A DNA stretch of 64,000 nt from a virus. Under the pieces are notes generated by a model that was given only the letters and a program-made list of their open reading frames with translations, made no database searches and was not told the DNA's origin. Below, one piece after another: positions 23,117-31,788 of this stretch. The position numbers and the translations under genes are program-made. Location: IMG/VR virus record IMGVR_UViG_3300047509_000156, positions 42,482 to 106,481 of that record, one strand, 5' to 3'. The stretch's first letter is position 1. Every line of letters starts with the position of its first letter.

Positions 23117-23962
23117 TCAGTGGTCGCGAACCCACACTGTCTCGACCATGCGCCTCTTGGATTCTCCCGATGCGGCGTTGTTCGGCAGCGTCCATTCCTG
23201 CTGCGTTGTGTGCTTGTTCAGCATCCGGTCGTAGAGGTCGTTGCGGTATCCCGAGAGGATAAACTTCGACTTACCGCGAAGCAACTGCTCCAGAAGCCTC
23301 TCGTGCTGTTCGACCGTCATCTCGTGCTGGTAGTCGTCCGTGCTGGCGCGGGTCTCGGGCATGTAGCTTGGATCTAGGTACAGGAGCGTGTTCTCGCCGT
23401 CCTGCTCGCGGCACACGTCGATGCCGTCGTGGTTGAGGATGACGACTCTCTTCAAACGGGCGTGGACCTCTGGAAGTCCCTCGATGCACGTCAGCCACGC
23501 GGATGCCTGCTCGTTCTGTCCACGGCGTGTCCTGTTCCGCGACAGTGGGGCGAAGTGTTTCATTCGCCCAGCGAGCGATTGGCGGCAGCAGATAAAGAAA
23601 CTACAGGCGCGGAGAACACAGGCTGCTGTTCCTTGCGTGGTGATTTCGCTGGAATCTGGAACACCTTTCCACCCGATATTCCTCAGAATTCCGGCGGAAA
23701 CAGTCCACTCGAACTCGCTAAACGGTGTCGCTTCGATGACACGGAAGAACGCCTCGAACGTATGCGGGTGACGGATAACAGTCCAGAAGTTTGTCAGGTG
23801 GCGGTAGAGGTCGTTCGCAACCTCGCTGACACCTTCCGGGTTCTTGGCGAGCAGGACAGACAATCCGCCAGCGAACGGCTCGACGTAGTGCAGGTGCGGT
23901 ATCGAGTCGGTAATCTCGACGATCCTGGCGGCAAGGTATGATTTTCCGCCATTCAGTGCCAC
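23117..23962 (-). CDS. Dam-type DNA adenine methyltransferase (D12 class)
   Basis: 281 aa from a GTG at 23962. Motif I is seen as MALNGGKSYLAARIVEI with YVEPFAGGLSVLLAKNP; the catalytic motif IV is DPSYMPETR. Spacing and length fit Dam/DpnM enzymes. It modifies adenine, probably in GATC-like sites, shielding phage DNA. It slightly overlaps the stop of 23953-24255. Confidence 0.9.
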   Translation of the reverse strand: MALNGGKSYLAARIVEITDSIPHLHYVEPFAGGLSVLLAKNPEGVSEVANDLYRHLTNFWTVIRHPHTFEAFFRVIEATPFSEFEWTVSAGILRNIGWKGVPDSSEITTQGTAACVLRACSFFICCRQSLAGRMKHFAPLSRNRTRRGQNEQASAWLTCIEGLPEVHARLKRVVILNHDGIDVCREQDGENTLLYLDPSYMPETRASTDDYQHEMTVEQHERLLEQLLRGKSKFILSGYRNDLYDRMLNKHTTQQEWTLPNNAASGESKRRMVETVWVRDH

Positions 23963-24255
23963 TTCAAACAGGACGGCACAGGCCGAAACGTCGAAGCGGC
24001 ATTCCTCCTTTCACTGGTCATCTTGTCCCTCCTTTCCCGGTACTTCTCCAGGCATGGCTTGCACACCAGTCCGTAGCGCCAGATCCACCAAGCATCATCC
24101 AGAGGCTCGATCACCTCTTCGCATGTCCGACATGGGTACGCCTTGGTGACGAGGATCTTCTGGGCGCTACGCCGCGCAGGCAGACGCTCGACGGATGCGA
24201 GTTTGCCATGTTCGTCGCGATACTCTCTGTATTCAGGAGCCTGTTCCACACTCAT
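23953..24255 (-). CDS. Zinc-binding protein
   Basis: 100 aa from an ATG at 24255 with GGGAACTCCG upstream. CRTCEEV and CKPC form a zinc site flanked by Trp/Tyr. The C-terminal part is basic. Overlaps 24233-24715 by 23 nt. Confidence 0.65.
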   Translation of the reverse strand: MSVEQAPEYREYRDEHGKLASVERLPARRSAQKILVTKAYPCRTCEEVIEPLDDAWWIWRYGLVCKPCLEKYRERRDKMTSERRNAASTFRPVPSCLKWH

Positions 24256-24715
24256 CGGAGTTCCCTCCGTCGCGCCACTCGCAGAAAAAGCGCCATAGTT
24301 TACGCTGCATCCGCTCGATACTGCTGTCCTCGGCGGTGAAGCAGTGCCCGCAGGGAAGCACCGCCTTGCCCTCATGGCGTTGTTCCGGTGTCGCGTGATA
24401 GATCGAGGAGAAGTTCGTTCCGTCTGGCCATCTGAATGATTCTTCCGGCGCGGGGCGGTTTTGCCGCTCGACGAGCATCTTGGCCTTCCGCGCCTCAGCA
24501 CGCGCCTTGCGCTTCTCCTGCCGGCAACTGCCGCAATCCTCCTGGGCATAGGAGGCGACCGGGCGAACATGACCGCACTTGAATGCCACGTTCTCCGTCA
24601 GTTTGACGTGACACTTCGGCACCGGCAGGTCGTTGGAGATCTGCGGCTTGTCGGCCACGATGAGTCCCTTGGCCGCTTGTTTACTTCGCATTCGTTCGAG
24701 TCGATCCCCCATCAT
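24233..24715 (-). CDS. Zinc-ribbon protein with charged linker
   Basis: 160 aa from an ATG at 24715 preceded by GTGGAGGAA. FKCGHVRPV and CGSCRQEK, then LPCGHCF, give a possible paired zinc site around a long basic helix (KRKARAEARKAKMLVERQ). Role unknown. Confidence 0.7.
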   Translation of the reverse strand: MMGDRLERMRSKQAAKGLIVADKPQISNDLPVPKCHVKLTENVAFKCGHVRPVASYAQEDCGSCRQEKRKARAEARKAKMLVERQNRPAPEESFRWPDGTNFSSIYHATPEQRHEGKAVLPCGHCFTAEDSSIERMQRKLWRFFCEWRDGGNSDECGTGS

Positions 24716-24742
24716 TTCCTCCACCAGAGTAGTTCGTGCCAG

Positions 24743-24847
24743 TCAGGAAACTGAGCGGCCTTCGTCCCCGACTTTGAAGCCTTCCAGAACCGCCTCGGCG
24801 CGCCGCCAGAGAAAGACCACCAACCATAAGGCAATCCGTTGCAACAT
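24743..24847 (-). CDS. Small membrane peptide candidate
   Basis: 34 aa from an ATG at 24847 with GGAGGTTTACG upstream. LQRIALWLVVFLWRRAEAV is one hydrophobic helix capped by arginines. It directly follows a CRISPR-repeat-like element. Too short for homology; supported by ribosome binding site and composition. Confidence 0.5.
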   Translation of the reverse strand: MLQRIALWLVVFLWRRAEAVLEGFKVGDEGRSVS

Positions 24848-25186
24848 CGTAAACCTCCATGAGTTTCAATCCACAGCCAATATTGCGACCGGACGCATCG
24901 GAAAAATCGCCCGCCGCCGGGTTGGACTGCAAACGACAAAGGTCTGGCGCCTCTCCAACGAGGATCGGCACTCCCAGCGGCGGGCGAAGTCACGTCTTAG
25001 GCTTATAAGTCTTCAGAGTGCCGTACACTCCACATCACCTAGCCTTTCCTTGTTTTGTGCTCGCCGGAGCATAGAAGAGAACCCCCAACCACGAGCGTCC
25101 TTTACCACCCTCCGGCGAGCCTGGCCTCTCGGGTGGCCTCGCGATGACCCGCGCCGGCAACGAGCCGGATAGTCTCCCGAGAAGGA
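24848..25186. other. Intergenic region with long inverted repeat
   Basis: No gene seen in 339 bp. It contains the element at 24863-24893 and an 11-bp perfect inverted repeat, GCTCGCCGGAG (25059-25069) and CTCCGGCGAGC (25110-25120), around 40 nt. Confidence 0.6.
24863..24893 (-). repeat. CRISPR-repeat-like solitary element
   Basis: On minus: GTCGC, palindrome CAATATTG, GCTGTGGATTGAAAC. It shares GGCTGTGGATTGAAACT with the element at 22992. Hairpin potential is weaker here. Confidence 0.6.
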
Positions 25187-25486
25187 TCACGCTGTCCGCA
25201 TCGCTTCCGGTTTGCAGACGATAAGTTGCAGGACGGGCTGGATCGTAGCCACTTCTCTGTCCTCGAAGGAGATGACGCCCAGACGCCGTAATTTCCTGAC
25301 GATGTGGTGGACGTGATTGCTCGCCTTGAATCCGCATCTCTTGGCGACCGTGCGAATGGAGATCGGTTTGCGCTCCCGGTAGAGGTCGTAGATGGCGGCG
25401 ATCACCTTGACGTGACCTGGAGGCAGAACGTCGGAGCGGATGGATCGCGGCATGGTGTGGTAGATACTCGGTACTCTGAGAGACAT
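25187..25486 (-). CDS. LexA-type winged-helix DNA-binding protein
   Basis: 99 aa. The core VIAAIYDLYRERKPISIRTV, then AKRCGFKASNHVHHIVRKLR with a final LGVISFEDRE wing, follows the LexA N-terminal domain. There is no peptidase domain, so it cannot self-cleave. Likely a regulator. It is first after the family promoter at 25522-25550. Confidence 0.75.
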   Translation of the reverse strand: MSLRVPSIYHTMPRSIRSDVLPPGHVKVIAAIYDLYRERKPISIRTVAKRCGFKASNHVHHIVRKLRRLGVISFEDREVATIQPVLQLIVCKPEAMRTA

Positions 25487-25521
25487 GGTCCGTTCTCCGT
25501 TGTTTATGTCTTCCTCTGCAC

Positions 25522-25550
25522 TATATACGCTCCTGTCTCTTGCGTGTGAC
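25522..25550 (-). promoter_or_regulatory. Phage promoter family member
   Basis: On minus: GTCACA, 17 bp, TATATA. Serves 25187-25486. Confidence 0.85.
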
Positions 25551-25558
25551 AGGGAGAG

Positions 25559-25876
25559 TTATTTTTTCTGGCCATTGCCGTTGGTGTGCGTGCCATTCGT
25601 GCCGGCGGCGACGGCTATCTTGGGCTTTTCGGCAGGCTTTTCCTGGGGTCGCTCGGCGTCGAGGTGTTTCTGGTACTCGTCGATGATGAGACCGATCAAT
25701 CGGTCGGCCTCGCTCTTGGCCACGGCGGTGGTGACGTTTCCCAGCGTCTCGCGGTCTTCCATGTTCCCCGAGTGACAGGCACTCATCGTGGCGGCGCGGA
25801 AGGAAACCGTCCCCGAGAGGATAACACCCACGGTCAGGCCGTGGAGGCGTGCGATGGTGCGTTCGCGTGCGGTCAT
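25559..25876 (-). CDS. Hypothetical protein
   Basis: 105 aa. Helical with a low-complexity tail (GTNGTHTNGNGQKK). It follows the helicase gene in the same direction. The tail resembles those of flexible replication accessory proteins. No family recognised. Confidence 0.65.
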   Translation of the reverse strand: MTARERTIARLHGLTVGVILSGTVSFRAATMSACHSGNMEDRETLGNVTTAVAKSEADRLIGLIIDEYQKHLDAERPQEKPAEKPKIAVAAGTNGTHTNGNGQKK

Positions 25877-25894
25877 GGGTGACGCCTTTCGTGG

Positions 25895-28198
25895 CTAATC
25901 GGGGATTGGTTCGTCCGAGACGACGTAAACGTCTTCGTGTTGCGTTGGCGTACTGACCATTGACTGCGCCGCTCCCATAAGCGCCTTTTTGCGCTTGCCC
26001 TGCTGGGCAAGATGGTCCCAGCGCTCGCGGGGTAGGATGTTGTAGACGAGGGACAAATCAAGTCCGACAGCGTGCAGTTCATCCCTGTTTCTTGACTCGT
26101 TGATCCTTTTGAGACAATCGGCTTCAAAGACGGCAGGTTCCTTCCTGGCACCGATGACCAGGGAGGCGAGAAAACGCGACGATGCCTTGCTGGTGGCGAT
26201 GCCGAGATAGGCCATCAATTTGCATTGGCCGGGCGAAGGACCGCTCGCCTGCCAGGCATCCTCCTGAATGCCGCAGAGTGCAGCCACTCTGGCGGGGTCT
26301 GTCCGCAACCGCAAAAGTCCGATCATCCGGCCTGCCAATTTTCTGCTGGGCCGTGCCTCTAGTTTCATACCCAGCGAGTCGATGAATTTCATCTGACCAT
26401 CAGAGGCCAGGTTTGCCGGTGTTTCAAAAGGAGTGCTGTAGCCGATTTCGTTGACCGAGTAGCTGACCTCGGCGCCGGCACGGCTGCGCCGTTCAAACTC
26501 CTCGCGAGCCGCCTGTTCGGCTTCTTCGCGCTCAATACGGATACGCTCCTTGTCGACAGCATCCTGTCTCTTGGCCTCCTCGATGATTTCTTGAACGTCC
26601 ACAGAATCGTCCACGCCGGCAGCGGCGAGCAGCTTTTCCGCTTTCTCCTTGACCTCGTCCGGCAATCCCTCGGCGTAGATTTCAATGGTCGAAGCACAGT
26701 CGGCCAGGCCGGTTATGCCGACCAGATCGACGATGAGGGCGTTGGGCTTTTCGCTTGCCGCGATAGCCGCGCGCCGAGAGGTAGCGTCCGGGTACGTGTG
26801 TAGCTTCTTGGCGAGTGACCGCGCAGGTCGGCAGGCTCGTCCTTTCATTTGCTCGGCAAGAGAGGAGGCTTTTTTGCTGACGGGCCTGAGAACGGCGACA
26901 CAGGACACATCGGGGTCGTTGTAGCCCTCGCGACAAAGGCCGCAGACAGAGAGGAACTGAAACTGGCCGTTCTGGTGGCCTTCATAAACTTGCTTCCTCT
27001 CGTGGGGCGGCGAGGAGCCGTCGAGTTGTCGGGCGTTATCTCCCGACTTGGTGATACTTTCCTTTTCGATCATCTCGCCACACTTACAGACGGCGCCATC
27101 GCCGATCATGGCGGAGGGATACCATCGCGTCAGGCCACAGTCACAGCGAGCCTGGACGCGGGCGTTGATGTAGCGGGCGACGTTCTTCGACATTTCCACA
27201 CCGGGAGAAAAGATGAGCGTGCGCCGGTCTTCGACCAGATCGAGCAGCGGTTCCACCATTGCCGCCAGGTGTTCCTCCAGCGCTCTTTCCAGTGCCGCAT
27301 CGTCGTAGTCGCCATCAGTGCCAAAGAGTTCCGGGTTGCGAAAATCGACGCCGTCCACCTCGATGTAGCGCTGGATATAGGGCACAGCGTAGCCGTCCTT
27401 GACGGCACATCGTTTGACCGTACTGAAGAGGGGAAAGTCGATGGCGATGCCTGGGAATTGCTTGTGGCCGATGGACACTTGATCGAAGCGTTTGGGCGTT
27501 GCCGTCATGCCGAGGCGGCGATGGGAGGGGTTCTGGCTGAACCAGTCGGTAATGTGCCCCACCGAGGGTAATTTGTAGGCGTGCCGGTGTGCCTCGTCCC
27601 AGATGACCAGCCAGTCGAGTCGCCAGTCGAACTTATGCAGGCGGCTGACGATGTTGCCGCTCACTTCGGGCCGCTGCATCTTTTGCGTCATGTCTTCGAG
27701 GACGGCGGCGGTATCTCCTGCTTGCTCGATGTGCCGCAGATAGGTCTTGGCCATGCGTTTAGTCATGGCGCCAACCGAGGTGATGCCATACTTCGCCAAC
27801 TTGTCGAGTTGCTCTGGAGTGGGCGGTGATTCTCGCAAGAGGCTGGCGCGGCTGGCGACCACAATGCGCGGAACGTCGTCGTGGGGAACCTTTTCCGCCT
27901 CCATCTCGATGCCCGGCTCGATGCCGAGAAAGTCACGGATCTCCTGGGAAAACTGCCAGACAAGCTGTTTCTCGTAGGTGACGACGAAGATATGCGCCTT
28001 GTTGCTGCGGCGCATCCAGGTATCGCCAATGAGACAGGCGACGGGTGTTTTACCCGTGCCCGTGGCCATCCGCAACAGTACGCCTTCGATACCGCTGTCC
28101 CAGTGACGAAAAGCCACGTCGTGCGCTTCGGTCTGGTAGTCGCGCGGCGAGAGGCGAGTCGATTTGATGGACTTCTCAAACAGGTCTTGCTGTATCAC
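25895..28198 (-). CDS. SF2 DNA helicase with C-terminal zinc and helical regions
   Basis: 767 aa from a GTG at 28198 that shares a base with the TAG stop of the ParB-like gene. Walker A is MATGTGKTPVACLIG, Walker B is WLVIWDEAHRHAYK, motif III is LGMTATPKR, and CxC-type zinc ligands (CDCGLTRW, CKCGEM) interrupt the second RecA domain. Motifs V and VI follow (QFLSVCGLCREGYNDPDVSC, EQMKGRACRPARS). The last 250 residues are helical and Glu/Arg-rich. Similar to phage UvsW/RAD25-like enzymes that remodel replication forks. Confidence 0.9.
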   Translation of the reverse strand: MIQQDLFEKSIKSTRLSPRDYQTEAHDVAFRHWDSGIEGVLLRMATGTGKTPVACLIGDTWMRRSNKAHIFVVTYEKQLVWQFSQEIRDFLGIEPGIEMEAEKVPHDDVPRIVVASRASLLRESPPTPEQLDKLAKYGITSVGAMTKRMAKTYLRHIEQAGDTAAVLEDMTQKMQRPEVSGNIVSRLHKFDWRLDWLVIWDEAHRHAYKLPSVGHITDWFSQNPSHRRLGMTATPKRFDQVSIGHKQFPGIAIDFPLFSTVKRCAVKDGYAVPYIQRYIEVDGVDFRNPELFGTDGDYDDAALERALEEHLAAMVEPLLDLVEDRRTLIFSPGVEMSKNVARYINARVQARCDCGLTRWYPSAMIGDGAVCKCGEMIEKESITKSGDNARQLDGSSPPHERKQVYEGHQNGQFQFLSVCGLCREGYNDPDVSCVAVLRPVSKKASSLAEQMKGRACRPARSLAKKLHTYPDATSRRAAIAASEKPNALIVDLVGITGLADCASTIEIYAEGLPDEVKEKAEKLLAAAGVDDSVDVQEIIEEAKRQDAVDKERIRIEREEAEQAAREEFERRSRAGAEVSYSVNEIGYSTPFETPANLASDGQMKFIDSLGMKLEARPSRKLAGRMIGLLRLRTDPARVAALCGIQEDAWQASGPSPGQCKLMAYLGIATSKASSRFLASLVIGARKEPAVFEADCLKRINESRNRDELHAVGLDLSLVYNILPRERWDHLAQQGKRKKALMGAAQSMVSTPTQHEDVYVVSDEPIPD

Positions 28199-29238
28199 TA
28201 TTTGACCCCCATCTGATCGTAGGCGTAGCGCGTGACGCGGCCCGTCTTGTGGCATTGCTTGCAGCCTTCTCCCCGGCAGAGAGGACAGGCACAGTGGCAC
28301 TTGGCCGAGCGCACTGTCTCACAGACCGACTTGAGTTTGTTGATGGCGCTCTTGCGGCGGTCCATGTCAAGGAGCCAGGGATCGTCCGGCATCGTCTCGG
28401 TGAACTTCATGAGTTGCCGGCACCACGACTCCAGTTTACTGTTGAGCCGCTTGATCTGTTGTTCGGTCGTTTCATCTTCGGGCGCTTCCGGCTCCTGGTT
28501 CAAGTCTTCATCAGTCTGCTCGGATAGCGTCTTGCTCTTTTTTTTGCCGCTGCCCTTGCCGAGATTGCGCTTCCTTGCCTTTTTACGCTTGTCTTCACAG
28601 GAGGCACAACCGACCACGACGCCGTTCTTCTTACACTGCGGGCAGAGGATCGGTTTCCCACCACCGGAAATCTGAGCAATCGTCTGCCCTGACTGGCCGT
28701 TGAGGATGACGGAACGGGCGCCATCGCCTTGCTCGGCAGCGGCAGCATCGACGCCGGCAGCGAACTGAGTGGCGTTCTTGACTGTGCGCTCAGAAACGCC
28801 GTGCTCTGAGGCCAGTTCTGCCGCCGTTTTATTTCCTCCCTGTTGGGGAGGAATCGGGCAAAATTTGCCCGATTCCTCCCCAACAGGTGCGCTATTGCTA
28901 CTGCGCGTAAGTTCTCTCTCCTTACCGAGATAGTACAATTTTTGCTCTGGAGTCGCGTTTCGCCTTCCGAACTGGTTTTGGATAATCCAGAGCAATGCCG
29001 CTTCGCGTGAAGGTAGCTCGATTTTCCTTGTAGGAATTTTGAGATGCTTTTCCTCTGCAATATCGAACCGCGTGTGCCCGTCGCCAAGAATCGGTTCGTC
29101 TTCTCCTGGCAGTTGAAGGAGGACAAGCGGGTCGATGTGCTGGCTCTTTTCGATCTCAGCTTCCAGGGTGCTGCGCTCCTCTTTGGTCAGGGCGGGGAGA
29201 TAGGACTTGAACTCCTGATCGATCTTGAAGGATTGCAT
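28198..29238 (-). CDS. ParB-like protein with zinc motifs (first of two)
   Basis: 346 aa from an ATG at 29238 behind GAGGGCAAGAC. The N-terminal ParB/sulfiredoxin-like domain has PILGDGHTRFDIA and an HTH region with KTAAELASEHGVSERTVKNA. A zinc pair (CPQCKKNG, CASCEDK), a charged linker and a Cys-rich end (CHCACPLCRGEGCKQC) follow. It may act as a ParB-type nuclease or DNA binder next to the helicase. A structured leader (29274-29360) precedes it and matches the leader of 29410-30396. Confidence 0.8.
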   Translation of the reverse strand: MQSFKIDQEFKSYLPALTKEERSTLEAEIEKSQHIDPLVLLQLPGEDEPILGDGHTRFDIAEEKHLKIPTRKIELPSREAALLWIIQNQFGRRNATPEQKLYYLGKERELTRSSNSAPVGEESGKFCPIPPQQGGNKTAAELASEHGVSERTVKNATQFAAGVDAAAAEQGDGARSVILNGQSGQTIAQISGGGKPILCPQCKKNGVVVGCASCEDKRKKARKRNLGKGSGKKKSKTLSEQTDEDLNQEPEAPEDETTEQQIKRLNSKLESWCRQLMKFTETMPDDPWLLDMDRRKSAINKLKSVCETVRSAKCHCACPLCRGEGCKQCHKTGRVTRYAYDQMGVK

Positions 29239-29273
29239 GTCTTGCCCTCGACTATATAAGCACGCTATCCTCC

Positions 29274-29360
29274 GGAAAATCCCCTGGTCCGGCTGAAGAT
29301 GGCCGGGGAATAGCGTGTGGCTCAAGTTGTTCGGTTAGTGGCCCGGACCAGGGGTCACTG
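29274..29360 (-). promoter_or_regulatory. Structured leader element (copy 1)
   Basis: Just upstream of 28198-29238. CCCCTGGTCCGG (29281-29292) pairs exactly with CCGGACCAGGGG (29343-29354). Inside is a CCGGC/GCCGG hairpin and a conserved single-stranded stretch, GTTCGGTTAGTGGCC on plus. Copy 2 shares the layout. Confidence 0.65.
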
Positions 29361-29409
29361 AGAAAGCAGTTTATCCAGAGGCGATGTATCCGTCAACGAG
29401 AAAATCACG

Positions 29410-30396
29410 CTATTTCCCGGCCAGTGCAGGTACGCCAAGAATCTTTGTCTGCCAGGTTTCCCAGCACGTCATGAAGTGCGACAGATGATCGAGGCATGTG
29501 CGGTGTTCGAGGCTATTCTTCTCGTGCGGATAGGAGATAGTCAGTCCGTCTACCATGCCGACGAACTTGTCATACTCGGCCTTGACCGCCTTGAAATCGA
29601 ATAGGGGCTTGCCGTTGCGCTGGTGGCTTTCCTTATTGTCTTCAGGTTCGGAGTGGCCGTTCGTGGTGCCGTTGCGGGACGCCTTTCGCTTCTCGGCAGC
29701 GGCCTTCTTACGTGCTTCTTTGCACTTCTCGCAGTCCTTCACCTTGCCGACGCGCGTACATCGCTCGCAGTAGATCGTCGGTGTCTTGGTGGCGGACTGT
29801 GACCTGCCATCCCTGCCAGCGCGTGTCCTTGTGCCGCCTCCGGTGCCACGCTTTTTTCTGCCGCCGGGACCAGTATTTTTCTTTGAATCATCAGAATGTT
29901 CATCATCTTGTTCATGTTGAGTGGGAGAACTCCCACCTGACATCTCGGTGCGCTCTTTGCGCATCTCTCCAACAAGATGATTACTGACGCGGCATTGATC
30001 TGCGATCCATCGATCAGCCTTGCCGGACCACTCCGTATCGTCCAAAAGCGTGGCGACGGCGTTGCGGCGATCATCATAGGTTCGCCGCTTGCCGTGGGAG
30101 TCGTTGGCACCGCAGGCGTACAGGATCGCGTCCCTTACCGTTCCTTTCTTCACCGTGGCGTTGATTTTCTCCTTGCCGGCCCTCTTCGCGGCTGCCAGGC
30201 GAAAGTGCCCATCGGCGAGATATCGGCCTCCGTTGACGCCATCGCTCTCGAAAACGACGATGTCCGGCATGTCCTTGTCCATATTGGTGCGGTAGATTTC
30301 CGCGTACTCCTCGATGGTCGCCTCGTCCAGTTCGACGCGGATCTGCGTCCCCGCGTCGGTGATGATTGTGCTTACGTCAATAAATTCAGTTGCCAT
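29410..30396 (-). CDS. ParB-like protein with zinc motifs (second of two)
   Basis: 328 aa. The N-terminal ParB domain has GGRYLADGHFRLAAAKRAG, plus the segment RRNAVATLLDDTEWSGKADR and an HTH-like CRVSNHLVGEMR. A Gly/Lys/Arg linker and CERCTRVGKVKDCEKC zinc site follow. The C-terminal helix region contains HLSHFMTCWETW. It parallels 28198-29238 in layout. Leader copy 2 lies just upstream. Confidence 0.8.
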   Translation of the reverse strand: MATEFIDVSTIITDAGTQIRVELDEATIEEYAEIYRTNMDKDMPDIVVFESDGVNGGRYLADGHFRLAAAKRAGKEKINATVKKGTVRDAILYACGANDSHGKRRTYDDRRNAVATLLDDTEWSGKADRWIADQCRVSNHLVGEMRKERTEMSGGSSPTQHEQDDEHSDDSKKNTGPGGRKKRGTGGGTRTRAGRDGRSQSATKTPTIYCERCTRVGKVKDCEKCKEARKKAAAEKRKASRNGTTNGHSEPEDNKESHQRNGKPLFDFKAVKAEYDKFVGMVDGLTISYPHEKNSLEHRTCLDHLSHFMTCWETWQTKILGVPALAGK

Positions 30397-30420
30397 CCTG
30401 CCCTACGGAAAAAGGCGCGC

Positions 30421-30515
30421 CATCCCCGGAATTCACCTGGCTCGGCAAAAGAGTTGCCGGGGATCTGGTGCGTGGTTCGAGTTGATTCGGTAGTGGCCCG
30501 GTCCAGGTGTCACTG
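30421..30515 (-). promoter_or_regulatory. Structured leader element (copy 2)
   Basis: CACCTGG (30434-30440) pairs with CCAGGTG (30503-30509), with CGGCAA/TTGCCG hairpin inside and the conserved TTCGGTAGTGGCCCGG. Compared with copy 1, a C-G pair has become A-T on both sides, a compensatory change that favours an RNA or DNA structure under selection. Confidence 0.65.
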
Positions 30516-30646
30516 GTGCTGATCATAACCCTTGTTCGGTGGGAGTCAAGAAGATTTCTTCTCATCGAATTGTCTCCAGGAAACCCCTAGCTTCAGCTAT
30601 GGGGAGGAATGGAGACGCCTTCGCCCCCATTCCCGACCTACCAACC

Positions 30647-30675
30647 TTGTTTCGGACGTTTTTCTTCCGTACAAT
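30647..30675 (+). promoter_or_regulatory. Sigma-70-like promoter of tnpB
   Basis: TTGTTT, 17 bp, TACAAT, just before AGGAGC and the ATG at 30682. Not a member of the GTCACA family. Confidence 0.6.
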
Positions 30676-30681
30676 AGGAGC

Positions 30682-31788
30682 ATGAAACTGACCATTCAAC
30701 TCCAGTTGCTCCCGACACCCGAGCAAGCGGCCCTCTTGCTCGACACGATGGAGCGCGTCAACGAAGCCGCCACCTTCGCCGCCAGGCAGGGATTCGAGGC
30801 TGGAGTCTTTTCCCAACCCTCGATTCACAAACTGGCGTATCGCTCCATCAGGGATCGCTTCGGCCTGTCCGCCCAATTGGCCGTCCGCGCTATCGGCAAG
30901 GCGGTTGAGACGTTCCATCGCGACAAGACCATTTGCCCCGTCTTCAGGCCGCATGGGGCCATCACCTACGATCAGCGGAACCTGTCGTTCAAGGGACTCG
31001 ACAAGGTGAGCCTGGCAACGCTCACCGGCCGCGAGGTTGTCGCGCTGGTCTACGGCGAGTATCAGGCGGAGCGCTTTGACCGGATCAAGGGCCAGTGTGA
31101 TCTCGTCTACCGTGACGGCAAGTTTTTCCTGATGGCCACGGTGGAGTTGCCCGAGCCGCCGCCCGGCGAAGTCAAGGAGTTCCTGGGGATCGACCTTGGC
31201 ATCGTCAACATCGCCACCACGAGCGAGGGCGAGACGTTCAGCGGCGCGAACATCGACCGCAACCGCAAGCGCCGGGCCACCGCCCGCAAGCAGTATCAGC
31301 GAAAGGGGACGAAGAGCGCGAAGCGCAGATTGAAACGACTCGCGAAGTGCCAGGGGCGCTTTCAGAGGCATACCAACCACGAGATCAGTAAGCGACTCGT
31401 GGCAACGGCCAAGGCACTCGGTCTGGGGATCGCGATGGAGGACCTCACCCACATTCGCGGCAGAATCGAGCCAACAGTTTCGCGCCGGTTTCGACGAAGA
31501 TTCGGCAACTGGAGTTTCTCTCAACTCCGGGAATTTGTGAAGTATAAGGCATGTCTGGCAGGCGTACCGTTCGTGCTGGTGGACCCGCGCAACACCAGTC
31601 GGACTTGCTCGCAATGCGGATACTGCGACAAGGCCAACCGCAAGACTCAGGCTGAGTTCGTCTGCCTGCATTGCTCGTACTCCGCGAATGCCGACCGAAA
31701 CGCCGCCGAGAACATCTCTCGGCTTGGGCAAACCAGTAGACTTGCCCCAAAAGTAGCAGTCCTTGCGTCTTCTCTCAACGAAGGCTAG
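30682..31788 (+). CDS. tnpB: TnpB RNA-guided nuclease
   Basis: 368 aa, full length. The RuvC acidic residues are visible: FLGIDLGIVNIATT (Asp), LGIAMEDLTHIRG (Glu) and ANADRNAAENISR (Asp). The zinc finger is NTSRTCSQCGYCD with FVCLHCSY. TnpB uses an omegaRNA to cut DNA and keeps its element at its site. The reading frame is intact, so it may be active. In a phage it could also affect competing DNA. Convergent with 31822-32157. Confidence 0.93.
   Translation: MKLTIQLQLLPTPEQAALLLDTMERVNEAATFAARQGFEAGVFSQPSIHKLAYRSIRDRFGLSAQLAVRAIGKAVETFHRDKTICPVFRPHGAITYDQRNLSFKGLDKVSLATLTGREVVALVYGEYQAERFDRIKGQCDLVYRDGKFFLMATVELPEPPPGEVKEFLGIDLGIVNIATTSEGETFSGANIDRNRKRRATARKQYQRKGTKSAKRRLKRLAKCQGRFQRHTNHEISKRLVATAKALGLGIAMEDLTHIRGRIEPTVSRRFRRRFGNWSFSQLREFVKYKACLAGVPFVLVDPRNTSRTCSQCGYCDKANRKTQAEFVCLHCSYSANADRNAAENISRLGQTSRLAPKVAVLASSLNEG

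Noticed and set aside
31322-31336. GATTGAAACG in tnpB as another repeat-like element
   Set aside because: It is CAGATTGAAACG, not GGATTGAAAC, has no hairpin, and is explained by coding. The same holds for GAGATTGAAACAC at 53016.
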